Shown here piece after piece: positions 34,149-42,896 of a stretch of DNA of 64,000 nt (positions within the stretch are counted from its first letter, which is position 1; each line of letters opens with the position of its first letter). A program made the translations under genes and the position numbers. The stretch comes from UBA11740 sp049273695 (GTDB taxonomy: Bacteria > Acidobacteriota > Blastocatellia > Pyrinomonadales > Pyrinomonadaceae). Under the pieces are notes generated by a model. It was not told where the DNA came from. It did not search any database and worked only from the letters and a program-made list of their open reading frames with translations. Where the stretch lies: contig JBASRE010000028.1 of NCBI GenBank assembly GCA_049273695.1, positions 1 to 64,000 on the forward strand, read 5' to 3'.

Positions 34149-34655
34149 CTAACTCGTTTGCTCGGCGACGGCCAGTTCTATTTCCGTGAAAGGGAACTGG
34201 CGCGCTTCGATCAGCGAAGTCACCTCACTAATTGCCCGCTGAACTTCGCGCCGCAGTTCCTCTTCATAACCAAACACCTTCGCGTTTTGCTCGAACTCAT
34301 CGAGATCGAGAACCTGGTAAGTGAAGTCCGGTTGCACCAGGACATCAATGTCCAGGTCGATGTAGCTCAACACGCCATCTTCCAGGGTTGGCGGAGTGTT
34401 GATGTTGCAGTACCAGAGCCGAGTGTCTCCGTCATTCCTCAGGAACCGAAAAACGTTGTACCAGCGATTGAACCAATAGTACTCAGCGGTGCGAGTTCCT
34501 CGGGGAATCTCTCCCAAAACTTCATGCTTAACGTCATACTCGAACTCGGCGTCAAGGACGATGAGCGAATCATCACAGCTCGCAATGCCCGCACGCCAAC
34601 GGCGGTGTTCCGTGCCGTTGTATTTTAGGACTTGAACTACGACCTGATCGGGCAA
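34149..34655 (-). CDS. DUF402 domain protein
   Basis: The 168-residue protein is a DUF402: KYNGTEHRRWRAGI, EVLGEIPRGTRTAEYYWFNRWYNVFRF and a LSYIDLDIDVLVQPDFTYQVLDLDEFE block with the acidic residues of the family. Characterised relatives (Ntdp type) hydrolyse nucleoside di- and triphosphates. It lies between the ATPase and permease genes of one exporter, two bases from the permease start, so a coupled role is possible. Its substrate cannot be read from sequence. Confidence 0.85.
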   Translation of the reverse strand: MPDQVVVQVLKYNGTEHRRWRAGIASCDDSLIVLDAEFEYDVKHEVLGEIPRGTRTAEYYWFNRWYNVFRFLRNDGDTRLWYCNINTPPTLEDGVLSYIDLDIDVLVQPDFTYQVLDLDEFEQNAKVFGYEEELRREVQRAISEVTSLIEARQFPFTEIELAVAEQTS

Positions 34656-34667
34656 CGCGCGCTCCTG

Positions 34668-35678
34668 CTACTGCCCCAACTCGTTATCACCAACAAGTTG
34701 CAGGAAAACATCTTCAAGGTTCGACAGACGAATCATGCGGCGGCGGCCCTCATATTCCTTTTCCTTCATAAGTGGCGTTAACATTTCGGCTTCAGCGGCA
34801 AAGTAAATATGAGCGCTGTTTCGCGCGATCGCGTTGATGCCGTTATTGGTGGGGCGAAGCGGCAAATCGCCTACGTCCCGGACTTCCAACGCGTAACGCG
34901 ACACCTTAGCGAGCACAAGATCGCGCGGCGTGCCTGTCGCCAGGATCTGCCCCCGGTCAATGACGACCAGACGCTCACAAAGCTTCTCAGCTTCGTCCAT
35001 GTAATGCGTCGAAAGCAGAATTGTTACCCCGCTCACGCGCCGCAGCTCTTCCAGCTTCTGCCAGATCTCCTGACGCACTTGCGGGTCGAGACCGGTCGTC
35101 GGCTCGTCCAGCACCAGCAGCCGCGGCTCGTGCAGCAGGGCGCGCGCAATCATCAGACGGCGCTTCATGCCTCCCGATAAATGATCGACCTTGGCGTCAG
35201 CGCGCTCGGACATTCCGATGAACTGAAGCAATTCGTCAGCGCGTGCCGCCGCCTGCTTCTTCGGCATGCGGTAATAGCTCGCGTAAACGATTAGGTTCTT
35301 GATGACATTGAGATCCGGATCCAGATTGTTGTCTTGCGGCACAACACCGATGAGCGCGCGAATTTGCCGGCCCTGCGTGCGGACATCAAGCCCCTCGACA
35401 AACAACTCGCCCGAAGTCAGCGGCGAGCGGCACGCAATCATGCGCATCGTCGTGGACTTGCCGGCGCCGTTGGGCCCGAGCAATCCAAACGTCTCGCCGC
35501 GGCGGACCTCGAAGTCGATTCCTGAAACCGCCGTTTGCTTGCCGTAGTTTTTGGTGAGTTTGGTGGCCTTTACTACGGACGTGGCCGGTTCGCGGTCAGA
35601 GGGCAGAGAAGTATTGCCCTGCGGTGAGGCGCGCAGGTCGACAGACTCGTCGGGCATGTTTCGATCTGTCTCTAACAT
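34668..35678 (-). CDS. ABC transporter ATP-binding protein (NodI-like)
   Basis: The 336-residue protein has Walker A (GPNGAGKST), the signature LSGGMKRRLMIAR, Walker B with LVLDEPTTGLDP, and the H-loop LLSTHYMDEA. The last 90 residues form the extension typical of drug/lipid exporter ATPases. It would power the ABC-2 permease at 33367-34146. Start choice is uncertain, since the first 30 residues are not conserved. It is the first gene of the three-gene run. Confidence 0.92.
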   Translation of the reverse strand: MLETDRNMPDESVDLRASPQGNTSLPSDREPATSVVKATKLTKNYGKQTAVSGIDFEVRRGETFGLLGPNGAGKSTTMRMIACRSPLTSGELFVEGLDVRTQGRQIRALIGVVPQDNNLDPDLNVIKNLIVYASYYRMPKKQAAARADELLQFIGMSERADAKVDHLSGGMKRRLMIARALLHEPRLLVLDEPTTGLDPQVRQEIWQKLEELRRVSGVTILLSTHYMDEAEKLCERLVVIDRGQILATGTPRDLVLAKVSRYALEVRDVGDLPLRPTNNGINAIARNSAHIYFAAEAEMLTPLMKEKEYEGRRRMIRLSNLEDVFLQLVGDNELGQ

Positions 35679-35707
35679 CTGACATCAAGCCTCTGACCTT
35701 TCCGGCT

Positions 35708-36364
35708 TCAGCCTTTTGCCGCGGACGCTTTCTTCGAATCAGCGAGAAACTGTTCCTGACCTTTTTCCGTGAGCGGATGCTTCAACAACTGCTGGAACAC
35801 TTTGAAGGGCATCGTCGCTATGTCTGAGCCCATCCGCGCCGCCTCAATGACATGGATTGGATGGCGCAAGCTGGCAGCCAACACTTCGGTCTTCCAATCG
35901 TACTGATCGTAGATCTCGATGATTTCTTCGAGCAGCCGTAAACCATTGTCGCCAATGTCGTCGAGCCGACCCAGGAACGGACTGATGAAGGATGCGCCGG
36001 CTTTAGCTGCGCAAACCGCCTGCGCCGCTGAGAAGCAAAGCGTCACGTTAACCTTGATCCCTTCCTGGTCGAAGATGCGCGTAGCTTCAAGACCGGCGAC
36101 CGTGAGCGGCACTTTGATGACAACGTTGGGCGCAATCTTCACGTACTCGCGACCCTGCTTGAGCATCACGTCGCGATCGTCGCTCGTCGTTTCGGCGGAG
36201 ACGGGACCGGAAACTATTTTGCAGATCTCGGCAATGTGTTGCTTGAAATCGACGTTGCCTTCTTTGGCGATGAGCGTCGGATTTGTGGTGACTCCGTCAG
36301 CAAGGCCGAGCGCGGCGGCTTGGCGAATCTCGTCCAGGTTAGCGGTGTCGAGAAAAAACTTCAT
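35708..36364 (-). CDS. tal: Transaldolase, short (TalC/Fsa-type)
   Basis: The 218-residue protein begins MKFFLDTANLDEIRQAAA and has LADGVTTNPTLIAKEG, the Schiff-base region VVIKVPLTVAG and SPFLGRLDDIGDNGL. It transfers dihydroxyacetone in the pentose phosphate pathway (or cleaves fructose-6-phosphate). The start is the ATG at 36364, preceded by AGGAGG; frame-open sequence upstream to 36436 is not conserved. It ends 29 bases after the ATP-binding gene's start on the same strand. Confidence 0.93.
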   Translation of the reverse strand: MKFFLDTANLDEIRQAAALGLADGVTTNPTLIAKEGNVDFKQHIAEICKIVSGPVSAETTSDDRDVMLKQGREYVKIAPNVVIKVPLTVAGLEATRIFDQEGIKVNVTLCFSAAQAVCAAKAGASFISPFLGRLDDIGDNGLRLLEEIIEIYDQYDWKTEVLAASLRHPIHVIEAARMGSDIATMPFKVFQQLLKHPLTEKGQEQFLADSKKASAAKG

Positions 36365-36588
36365 GCGTCCTCCTGAGTTGTTTTTTGGAATGATAAGCGA
36401 AACGCGTCGCGATTGACAGTGACGGCGCGAAAACACTGCGAACGAACCCGATTACGTCTAGCGATACAGACCATATCGTGCCGGTCTTCGTGCTCGTAGA
36501 CCGTTTTCCAGACTCATCATAGTTGGAACAACGATTGCTCTGTGCTCGGTCAAACCGCTTTCCCCTCAGTTCAGCACGGAGGTCCTTT

Positions 36589-37995
36589 ATGAAATCCAGT
36601 TACTTGAGAACGGCTTTGGTGGCCCTGAGTCTCGGCGTCAGTGCAGCCTTTGGCCTCGCCGGCTTTGCACAAGCGCAAGACCCGGGCGACCGCAATCAAA
36701 GACAGAATGCGCGGCGCCAGCAAAGAGAGGAACGTCGGGAAGAACGCCGCCAGGAGAACAATCAGGGGAACAACCAGAGGAATGAACAGCGGCGCAATGA
36801 CGAGCAGGCGCAGGAGCAGCGTCGCCAGGCTGAGGAAGCGCGTCGTCAACGGCAGGAGCAGGAACGCGCCGAACGACAACGCCAATCCGACCAGCAACGT
36901 CAACAGCAGGAGCAGCGCCGTAACGAGGAACTTCAACGGCAACGCAATCAGGAAAATCAGCGCAACGAAGAGCAGCGTCGCGCCAACGAAGAGCAGAGAC
37001 GACGCGCCGAGGGAGAGCGCAGAAATAACGATCAAGAGCGACAGCGCGAATGGCAGCGCCGGCAGACTGAAGACCAGCGGCGAAACAACGACCAGCAACG
37101 CGAACTTGAACGTCAACGCCGTCAGAACGAAGACCAGCGACGTTTGAATGACCAGCAGGGTCAGGAGCAGAGACGACAGCGGGAATTACAGCGTCGCCAG
37201 AACGACCAACAACGTCAGGCGCTGGCAGAGCAACGCCGCAATCAACAGCAACTGTCTGAGGAGCAACGGCGCCAATTGGAAGAACGTCGTCGCGAAGAAG
37301 AGGGTCGCCGGAACAACAGAGACTGGCGCAACGGGCCGAATCGCGAGGGGCGCGACGGCAACCGAACCGGTAATCGCACTGACAATCGGACGGGCAATCG
37401 AACCTGGTCTACCCGCGACCGCGAAGACTGGCGTCGCCGGGAAGAGACTTCGTGGCGTCAGCGTCAGACCGACTGGCGGCGACGCGAAAGCGAGCGGGAC
37501 AACTGGTGGCGTCAGCGCCAACAGCAGATCCAAAACCAGAGACGCCAGAACTACTGGCGGTTTCATCAACGGTACCTGGAGCGGCTGCGTCGCGATCGGG
37601 ATCGGCGGACGCGGTTCGTGTACGTCAACGTCGGCTCGCCGACTTATCAATACTACCGCAGCAACCAGTACTACTACGTGAACCAGTACGGCGCGGACAT
37701 GCTGCGTCGCGCGATCGACCAGGGTTACGAAGAGGGATACCGCGCGGGCGCGGCCGACCGTCAAGACGGTTGGGGCTTTGATTATGAGAACTCGGACGCT
37801 TACCTCGACGCGACCTACGGTTACGACGGGTACTACGTTGATTTGAGCGAGTATCAGTACTACTTCCGCGAGGGCTTTCGACGTGGTTACGAGGACGGCT
37901 ATCACAGCCGTTATCAATACGGACAATACTCAGGCGGGAAGTACAGCATCCTCGAGCAGATTCTCAGCGTCATCTTGAATCTGCAAGGCTTCTAG
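36589..37995 (+). CDS. Secreted Q/R/E/N-rich low-complexity protein
   Basis: From the ATG at 36589 (GGAGG eight bases upstream) the protein is 468 residues. After a signal peptide (about 1-30, cut after QAQ) comes about 280 residues made almost wholly of R, Q, E, N and D, such as RRQNEDQRRLNDQQ. Next is an aromatic, acidic C-terminal domain with YRAGAADRQDGWGF and FREGFRRGYEDGYHSR, a motif shared with 22532-23107. The low-complexity part may form a long charged helix. A terminator follows at 38023. Function unknown; binding to nucleic acid or acidic polymer is a guess. Confidence 0.7.
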   Translation: MKSSYLRTALVALSLGVSAAFGLAGFAQAQDPGDRNQRQNARRQQREERREERRQENNQGNNQRNEQRRNDEQAQEQRRQAEEARRQRQEQERAERQRQSDQQRQQQEQRRNEELQRQRNQENQRNEEQRRANEEQRRRAEGERRNNDQERQREWQRRQTEDQRRNNDQQRELERQRRQNEDQRRLNDQQGQEQRRQRELQRRQNDQQRQALAEQRRNQQQLSEEQRRQLEERRREEEGRRNNRDWRNGPNREGRDGNRTGNRTDNRTGNRTWSTRDREDWRRREETSWRQRQTDWRRRESERDNWWRQRQQQIQNQRRQNYWRFHQRYLERLRRDRDRRTRFVYVNVGSPTYQYYRSNQYYYVNQYGADMLRRAIDQGYEEGYRAGAADRQDGWGFDYENSDAYLDATYGYDGYYVDLSEYQYYFREGFRRGYEDGYHSRYQYGQYSGGKYSILEQILSVILNLQGF

Positions 37996-38022
37996 ACCCA
38001 GAAGCACTTTCCAACTTAACTT

Positions 38023-38062
38023 CGGTCCGTGCGCTTATCAACGTGCGGACCGATTTTCTTTT
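38023..38062 (+). terminator. Hairpin terminator after the low-complexity gene
   Basis: CGGTCCG (38023-38029) and CGGACCG (38046-38052) form a stem with an inner GC-rich loop, followed by ATTTTCTTTT. It lies 28 bases after the stop at 37995. The opposite-strand gene ends at 38068, so it may also serve that gene in part. Confidence 0.7.
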
Positions 38063-38067
38063 CAGGC

Positions 38068-39189
38068 TTAAGGAACGGTTTCGGAAACGACTTCCGATGG
38101 CTGGCTCTTGTTTCCGGCAGCGTCTACGGCTACGACGTAATAATGGTAAGTCTTGCCCGCGTCGACATTCTCGTCCGTCAAAGTTGTGCGAGAAAGCAGC
38201 GCAGGTGTAAGCAACGTCCAGGGCTTCGGCGCGTTGCCATCGGTGGACCGATAAACAAGATAACCAGCAATGTCACTTTCAGGATTCGCGGCAAAGAAGA
38301 TCGCGAGGCGTCCCGGCGCCGCCGCGATACTCACGCCCGTAGGCGCAGAAGGTTCAAACGTATCGACCGGGGTGACGTCCACGCTGTTAGAGTTCAAGCT
38401 TTCAACCGGCTGCGCCAGCGTTCCTAGGGAAACCGAACGCACAACGTACGTGTATTTCTCGCCGAACTTGAAGTTACGGTCCTGGTATTCAGGCGTAGTA
38501 ATCAGCGCTTGATTGATGGGAATCTGGCCGGGTTCGTTTTGTGACGCGGTGACGCGGTACACGTTGTAGCCCAGCAGGTTCACCGGCGTGGAACCGTCGA
38601 TGTTCTGTTTGGGCGGCTCCCATTTCAGCGTGATCGCGTTCTGAGAAACCTCGGTTTTCAAGTTGGCCGGCGGTTCGGCAATCTTCGCGGCCGGCTCAAT
38701 CAGCAGGAAATTCGAAAACGCAGCGCGCTGGCCGGCGGCGTTCACATAACGCACCGCGTAGCGCAAACGCGAAGGCTCGCCCGCCAGTTCCAGGCTGTCA
38801 ATGTAAGTCAGACTGTCCGTCCCCGTTTGGATTGCGCCGTAGGGAACCGACCCAATCAATGTCGCCCGGGCGCCGAACTCTTCCTCGGTCATCGGTCGCG
38901 GCGCATCAAGCTTTTCCGCGACGCGATATACGTCCACGCGCCGGATGCTCTGAACACTGCCGCTGCTGGCGTTACGGCGTGGCGCGGGCCAACTCAGGAT
39001 CACCTGATTGCCGCGCTGCACACCCGACAGCGCTTCGGTGCGTTGCGGAATCCGCTCAACCGGTGGTTGCGGCGGCCGTCGCTTCCCGCATGTCGGCGCC
39101 ATCGACACGGCGACCAATGCCAGCAGCAACATTAAGTGACGGGTGGCCGACTTGCGCGAAACTACTGAAGGTGTGGCGTGTTGAGGCAC
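38068..39189 (-). CDS. Fibronectin type III domain lipoprotein
   Basis: The 373-residue protein has an export segment ending with APTCGK, a likely lipobox cysteine. It then has about three FN3-like units: QVILSWPAPRR, ITLKWEPPKQNIDGSTPVN with LGYNVYRV, and LAIFFAANPESDIAGYLVYRS followed by TYHYYVVAVDAAGNKS. The start is GTG at 39189; an inner ATG at 39132 would also keep the signal. It lies 18 bases after hslU and may be co-transcribed. It probably sits at the envelope as a structural or binding protein. Confidence 0.8.
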   Translation of the reverse strand: MPQHATPSVVSRKSATRHLMLLLALVAVSMAPTCGKRRPPQPPVERIPQRTEALSGVQRGNQVILSWPAPRRNASSGSVQSIRRVDVYRVAEKLDAPRPMTEEEFGARATLIGSVPYGAIQTGTDSLTYIDSLELAGEPSRLRYAVRYVNAAGQRAAFSNFLLIEPAAKIAEPPANLKTEVSQNAITLKWEPPKQNIDGSTPVNLLGYNVYRVTASQNEPGQIPINQALITTPEYQDRNFKFGEKYTYVVRSVSLGTLAQPVESLNSNSVDVTPVDTFEPSAPTGVSIAAAPGRLAIFFAANPESDIAGYLVYRSTDGNAPKPWTLLTPALLSRTTLTDENVDAGKTYHYYVVAVDAAGNKSQPSEVVSETVP

Positions 39190-39207
39190 GTTCGGTAGAA
39201 GCGTCGC

Positions 39208-40644
39208 TTAGAGGATGTAACGACTGAGATCCTGATCCTTAACCGTGTCGGCGAGCATCAGCTCCACGTAAGCAGCGTCGATCGTTTTGTTCTTCGGCTC
39301 GAGATCAGGGCCCTCGAAGCTAATCTCATCGAGCAGCCGCTCCATGATTGTATGCAGACGTCGCGCGCCGATATCTTCCGTATTGCTGTTGACGCGCGCC
39401 GAGAAGTTCGCGACGGCATCGATCGCATCCTGAGTGAACTCAAGCTTGACGCCCTCAGTTTCCATCAGCGCCAAATACTGTTTGACCAGAGAGTTCTTCG
39501 GCTCGACCAGAATTCGTTTGAAGTCTTCGATCGTCAGGGATTCTAATTCGACGCGGATAGGGAAGCGGCCCTGAAGTTCCGGAATCAGGTCTGATGGCTT
39601 GGAAACATGGAACGCGCCGGCGGCGACGAACAGAATGTGGTCCGTGCGGACCATGCCGTAGCGCGTGTTCACGGTCGTGCCTTCGACGATTGGCAGAATG
39701 TCTCGCTGCACGCCTTCGCGGGACACGTCGGGGCCATGACCGGATTCGCGGCCGGCGATCTTGTCGATTTCGTCCAGGAAGATGATGCCGGATGATTCGA
39801 CGCGCTCGAGCGCGGCGCGCGCGACCGTGTCCATGTCGATGAGGCGTTCTTCCTCTTCCTGCATCAGGTACTCCATCGCCTCGTCCACGCGCATCTTGCG
39901 GTGTTTGGTGCGTCCCTGAAACATGTTGCCCAACATGTCTTTCATGTTGATGCCCATCTCTTCGACGCCCATCGGCCCCGCGAATTCAATCGTCGGAAAG
40001 CTCTTTTCGCGCACTTCGATTTCCACCAACCGGTTGTCGAGCTTACCTGAACGCAGTTGAGTGCGGAGCTTCTCACGTGTGCGCGCAAAGTTCTCGTCTT
40101 TAGGTTCATTGTCCGGAACGAGCACGGGCGCCGTGATTTCTCCCGAGTCAAAGTCGAAGAGGGGAGCGCCCGACCCGGATTTGGGTGGCGGCAGAAGGAT
40201 ATCGAGAATCCGTTCCTCGACGTTCAGCTCGGCCTTGTCGGCAATCTCTTCGACCTTTTCCTGTCGCGTCATTTCGACTGCGATTTCAGTGAGGTCGCGA
40301 ATCATGCTTTCTACGTCGCGGCCGACGTAGCCGACTTCCGTGAACTTCGAAGCCTCGACTTTCAGGAATGGCGAGTTCGACATCCGCGCCAGCCGGCGGG
40401 CGATCTCAGTCTTACCGACCCCGGTCGAGCCGATCATGATGATGTTCTTGGGTATGACATCAGCGGCGAGATCCGGCGCGAGTTTCTTGCGACGGACGCG
40501 ATTGCGCAACGCGATCGCCACCGCGCGCTTGGCGGCGTTTTGTCCGACGACGTGCTTGTCGAGTTCCGCGACGATCTGCCGCGGCGTAAGGTCGTCCAGA
40601 CGGACGTCCTGTTCTTCCTGCTCACCTGCGAGATAAATAACCAT
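39208..40644 (-). CDS. hslU: ATP-dependent protease ATPase subunit HslU (ClpY)
   Basis: The 478-residue protein is an AAA+ unfoldase with LTPRQIVAELDKHVVGQNAAK at the start, Walker A GSTGVGKTEIARRLA and Walker B IIFLDEIDKIAGRESG. The C-terminal sensor 2 region reads EDIGARRLHTIMERLLDEISFE, and it ends with LSRYIL, the tail that docks on HslV. It unfolds proteins for the HslV peptidase. It is 46 bases from hslV on the same strand. Confidence 0.96.
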   Translation of the reverse strand: MVIYLAGEQEEQDVRLDDLTPRQIVAELDKHVVGQNAAKRAVAIALRNRVRRKKLAPDLAADVIPKNIIMIGSTGVGKTEIARRLARMSNSPFLKVEASKFTEVGYVGRDVESMIRDLTEIAVEMTRQEKVEEIADKAELNVEERILDILLPPPKSGSGAPLFDFDSGEITAPVLVPDNEPKDENFARTREKLRTQLRSGKLDNRLVEIEVREKSFPTIEFAGPMGVEEMGINMKDMLGNMFQGRTKHRKMRVDEAMEYLMQEEEERLIDMDTVARAALERVESSGIIFLDEIDKIAGRESGHGPDVSREGVQRDILPIVEGTTVNTRYGMVRTDHILFVAAGAFHVSKPSDLIPELQGRFPIRVELESLTIEDFKRILVEPKNSLVKQYLALMETEGVKLEFTQDAIDAVANFSARVNSNTEDIGARRLHTIMERLLDEISFEGPDLEPKNKTIDAAYVELMLADTVKDQDLSRYIL

Positions 40645-40690
40645 TTCTTGAATCGATGCTAACTAAACTTTCCCGTAACTGTCGGCGCGC

Positions 40691-41254
40691 CTACGCCTGA
40701 GCCGCGCTTAACTCTTCCACGATGATGTTCGAGTTACTGTAGATGCAAATCTCGCCCGCGACGCGCATCGCTTCCACCGCGATCTCTCGGGCAGAGAGTT
40801 GGGTGTTCGCCATCAGGGCGCGCGCTGCGGCCAACGCGTACGACCCGCCGGAGCCAATTGCCAACACGCCATCGTCGGGTGAAATCACATCGCCATTGCC
40901 GGAGAGAAGAAACGACGTCTTGTCATCGGCCACGACCAGCAACGCTTCCAGGTGCCGGAGGATCTTGTCCGTGCGCCACTCCTTGCTCAGTTCAATCGCG
41001 GCGCGCTCAAGATTGCCGTGGTACTGCTCAAGCTTACCTTCGAACCGCGTCAGTAAAGAAAACGCATCACCCGTAGCCCCCGCAAAGCCCGCGAGAATCT
41101 TATCGTTGTAAAGGCGACGGACTTTTTTCGCGCTGGCCTTCATCACGGTTTCGCCCATGGTGACCTGGCCGTCGCCCGCCAGCGCCACCTGGCCGTCACG
41201 ACGCACCAGCAAAACAGTCGTGCTGCGGATTTTCGGGGATTCTTTTTTCGTCAT
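40691..41254 (-). CDS. hslV: ATP-dependent protease peptidase subunit HslV (ClpQ)
   Basis: From the ATG at 41254 the protein is 187 residues. It has the Ntn-hydrolase start STTVLLVRRDGQVALAGDGQ, where the first threonine of TTV aligns with the catalytic Thr1 of E. coli HslV. Here an 11-residue propeptide (MTKKESPKIRS) precedes it, whereas E. coli removes only Met. GSGGSYALAAARAL supplies the later active-site loop. A GTG at 41269 would lengthen the leader by five. It forms the double-ring peptidase with HslU, which follows it. Confidence 0.94.
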   Translation of the reverse strand: MTKKESPKIRSTTVLLVRRDGQVALAGDGQVTMGETVMKASAKKVRRLYNDKILAGFAGATGDAFSLLTRFEGKLEQYHGNLERAAIELSKEWRTDKILRHLEALLVVADDKTSFLLSGNGDVISPDDGVLAIGSGGSYALAAARALMANTQLSAREIAVEAMRVAGEICIYSNSNIIVEELSAAQA

Positions 41255-41360
41255 GAAGTGAAACAGCACTATAGGAATGACGGCGAAGTTTAGTCAAGCT
41301 AAGCATCTGCGCTATTATGGCGTTTGCGATAATCGTTCGATTGATAGCAGCACCGCGAGA

Positions 41361-42131
41361 ATGACGACACGAACACGGCCGCGCATCGGCATCACGATGC
41401 GCCTCGAGCTGGAAACTGACAGGTTCTACCTTTCCCGTCACTACAGCGAAGCAGTTGAAGCCGCCGGCGGTTTGCCGGTGCACATTCCGCTGATTCCTGA
41501 CGCTGGTTTTCTGAGCGAAACGGTGGCGGGACTCGATGGAATTTTGCTGCCTGGGAGTGATTCGGATGTCGATCCCTTGCGGTACGGGCACGACCCGCAT
41601 CCGAAGCTCGGCGCTGTTCACCCAATTAAAGATGAGACGGATGTGCTCGTGTTAAATGAAATTGAAGAGCGCGCGCTTCCTTTGTTCGCGATCTGTTTTG
41701 GAATGCAGGTACTGAACGTCTCGCGCGGCGGCACATTGATTCAGGACATTGGCAGTCAATGGCCAAACGCGATCAAGCACGAACAGGGTGCGCCACGCGA
41801 TCGTCATTCACACAGTGTGCGTTTGCTTCAGGAGAGCTTGCTCCACCAATTGGCCACCCGCGAGCGCGCGCCGGTGAACAGCCATCATCATCAGGCGCTG
41901 GAAACCCTGGGAAGGGAACTGGTGGCGACGGCGTGGGCCCCGGACGGGTTGGTGGAGGCGATCGAAGATCCGCGCAGCGATCGTTTCGTGCTGGGCGTGC
42001 AGTGGCATCCCGAGCTGGGCTGGGAACGCGATGGATTTGCTCGCGCGTTGTTCGATCGATTTGTTGAAGAGGCCGCCAACTTTGCCACGCGTCGAGCGGG
42101 CGCTCGCGAATCGGTGGGAGTCACTGCGTGA
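41361..42131 (+). CDS. Class I glutamine-amidotransferase-like hydrolase (PuuD/peptidase C26 type)
   Basis: From the ATG at 41361 the protein is 256 residues. It has the catalytic block FAICFGMQVLNVSRGG with C112, a middle HHQALE, and the C-terminal GVQWHPELGW with His and Glu of the triad. The family cleaves gamma-glutamyl bonds, for example gamma-glutamyl-GABA in putrescine breakdown. Here the next genes are an SDR and NamZ, so a wall-peptide role is also possible. Overlaps the SDR gene by four bases (GTGA). Confidence 0.85.
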   Translation: MTTRTRPRIGITMRLELETDRFYLSRHYSEAVEAAGGLPVHIPLIPDAGFLSETVAGLDGILLPGSDSDVDPLRYGHDPHPKLGAVHPIKDETDVLVLNEIEERALPLFAICFGMQVLNVSRGGTLIQDIGSQWPNAIKHEQGAPRDRHSHSVRLLQESLLHQLATRERAPVNSHHHQALETLGRELVATAWAPDGLVEAIEDPRSDRFVLGVQWHPELGWERDGFARALFDRFVEEAANFATRRAGARESVGVTA

Positions 42132-42892
42132 TTTCTCTGAACCTTGAGAATCGAATCGCAGTCGTTACCGGCGGTTCGCGCGGCATTGGGCGCGCGGCCG
42201 TTGACTGCTTCGCCAGGCTCGGCTCAGGCGTCGTAGTGAACTATGCGAAGGACAAGAAAGCCGCCGATGCGGCCGTCGGATTTGCGGAGGAACAAGGCGT
42301 GCCGGCGCTCGCCGTTAAGGCAGATATGTCTTACAAGGGCGATGCGCAGCGGCTGATCGACGCGACCATTCATAAGTTTGGGCGCCTCGACTTTCTGGTT
42401 TGCAACGCCGGCATCTGGGAAGGCAGCGCCATCGATCAGATGACCGAAGAAGTCTGGGACCGCACCATCGATCTAAATCTGAAGGGAACCTGGGCTGCTT
42501 GTCGAGCGGCCGTCCCTCCAATGAAGCAGAGTGGATTCGGGCGAATCGTGATCGTAAGCTCCACGGCCGGCCAGCGCGGGGAGGCGAGCGTCTCGAACTA
42601 CGCGGCTTCGAAAGGCGGCCAGATCTCGTTCACGAAATCGCTGGCAGCCGAGCTGGGCCCGTTTGGCATCAATGTAAACTGCGTCGCGCCGGGCTGGGTT
42701 GATACTGATATGTGCGCCGATGCTTTCGCGCGACCGGGTTTCCGAAATGAGCTTGAAAAAACAATTCCCGTCGGTCACGTAGCGACGCCGGAAGACATCG
42801 CCTGGCCCATCGCGTTCCTTTGCACGGACTGGGCGCGTCACATTAATGGTGAAATTCTGAACGTCAACGGCGGCTCTGTTCTCTGCGGATAA
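42128..42892 (+). CDS. SDR family oxidoreductase (FabG-like)
   Basis: The 254-residue protein is a classical short-chain dehydrogenase: TGGSRGIG at 14-21, NAG at about 93-95, catalytic S145, Y158 and K162 in SNYAASKGG, and a C-terminal EILNVNGGSVLCG. It would use NAD(P)H to reduce a ketone. The GTG start overlaps the upstream stop as GTGA, so it is co-translated with the amidotransferase-like gene. Substrate unknown; it need not be a fatty-acid enzyme. Confidence 0.88.
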   Translation: MISLNLENRIAVVTGGSRGIGRAAVDCFARLGSGVVVNYAKDKKAADAAVGFAEEQGVPALAVKADMSYKGDAQRLIDATIHKFGRLDFLVCNAGIWEGSAIDQMTEEVWDRTIDLNLKGTWAACRAAVPPMKQSGFGRIVIVSSTAGQRGEASVSNYAASKGGQISFTKSLAAELGPFGINVNCVAPGWVDTDMCADAFARPGFRNELEKTIPVGHVATPEDIAWPIAFLCTDWARHINGEILNVNGGSVLCG

Positions 42893-42896
42893 GTTG

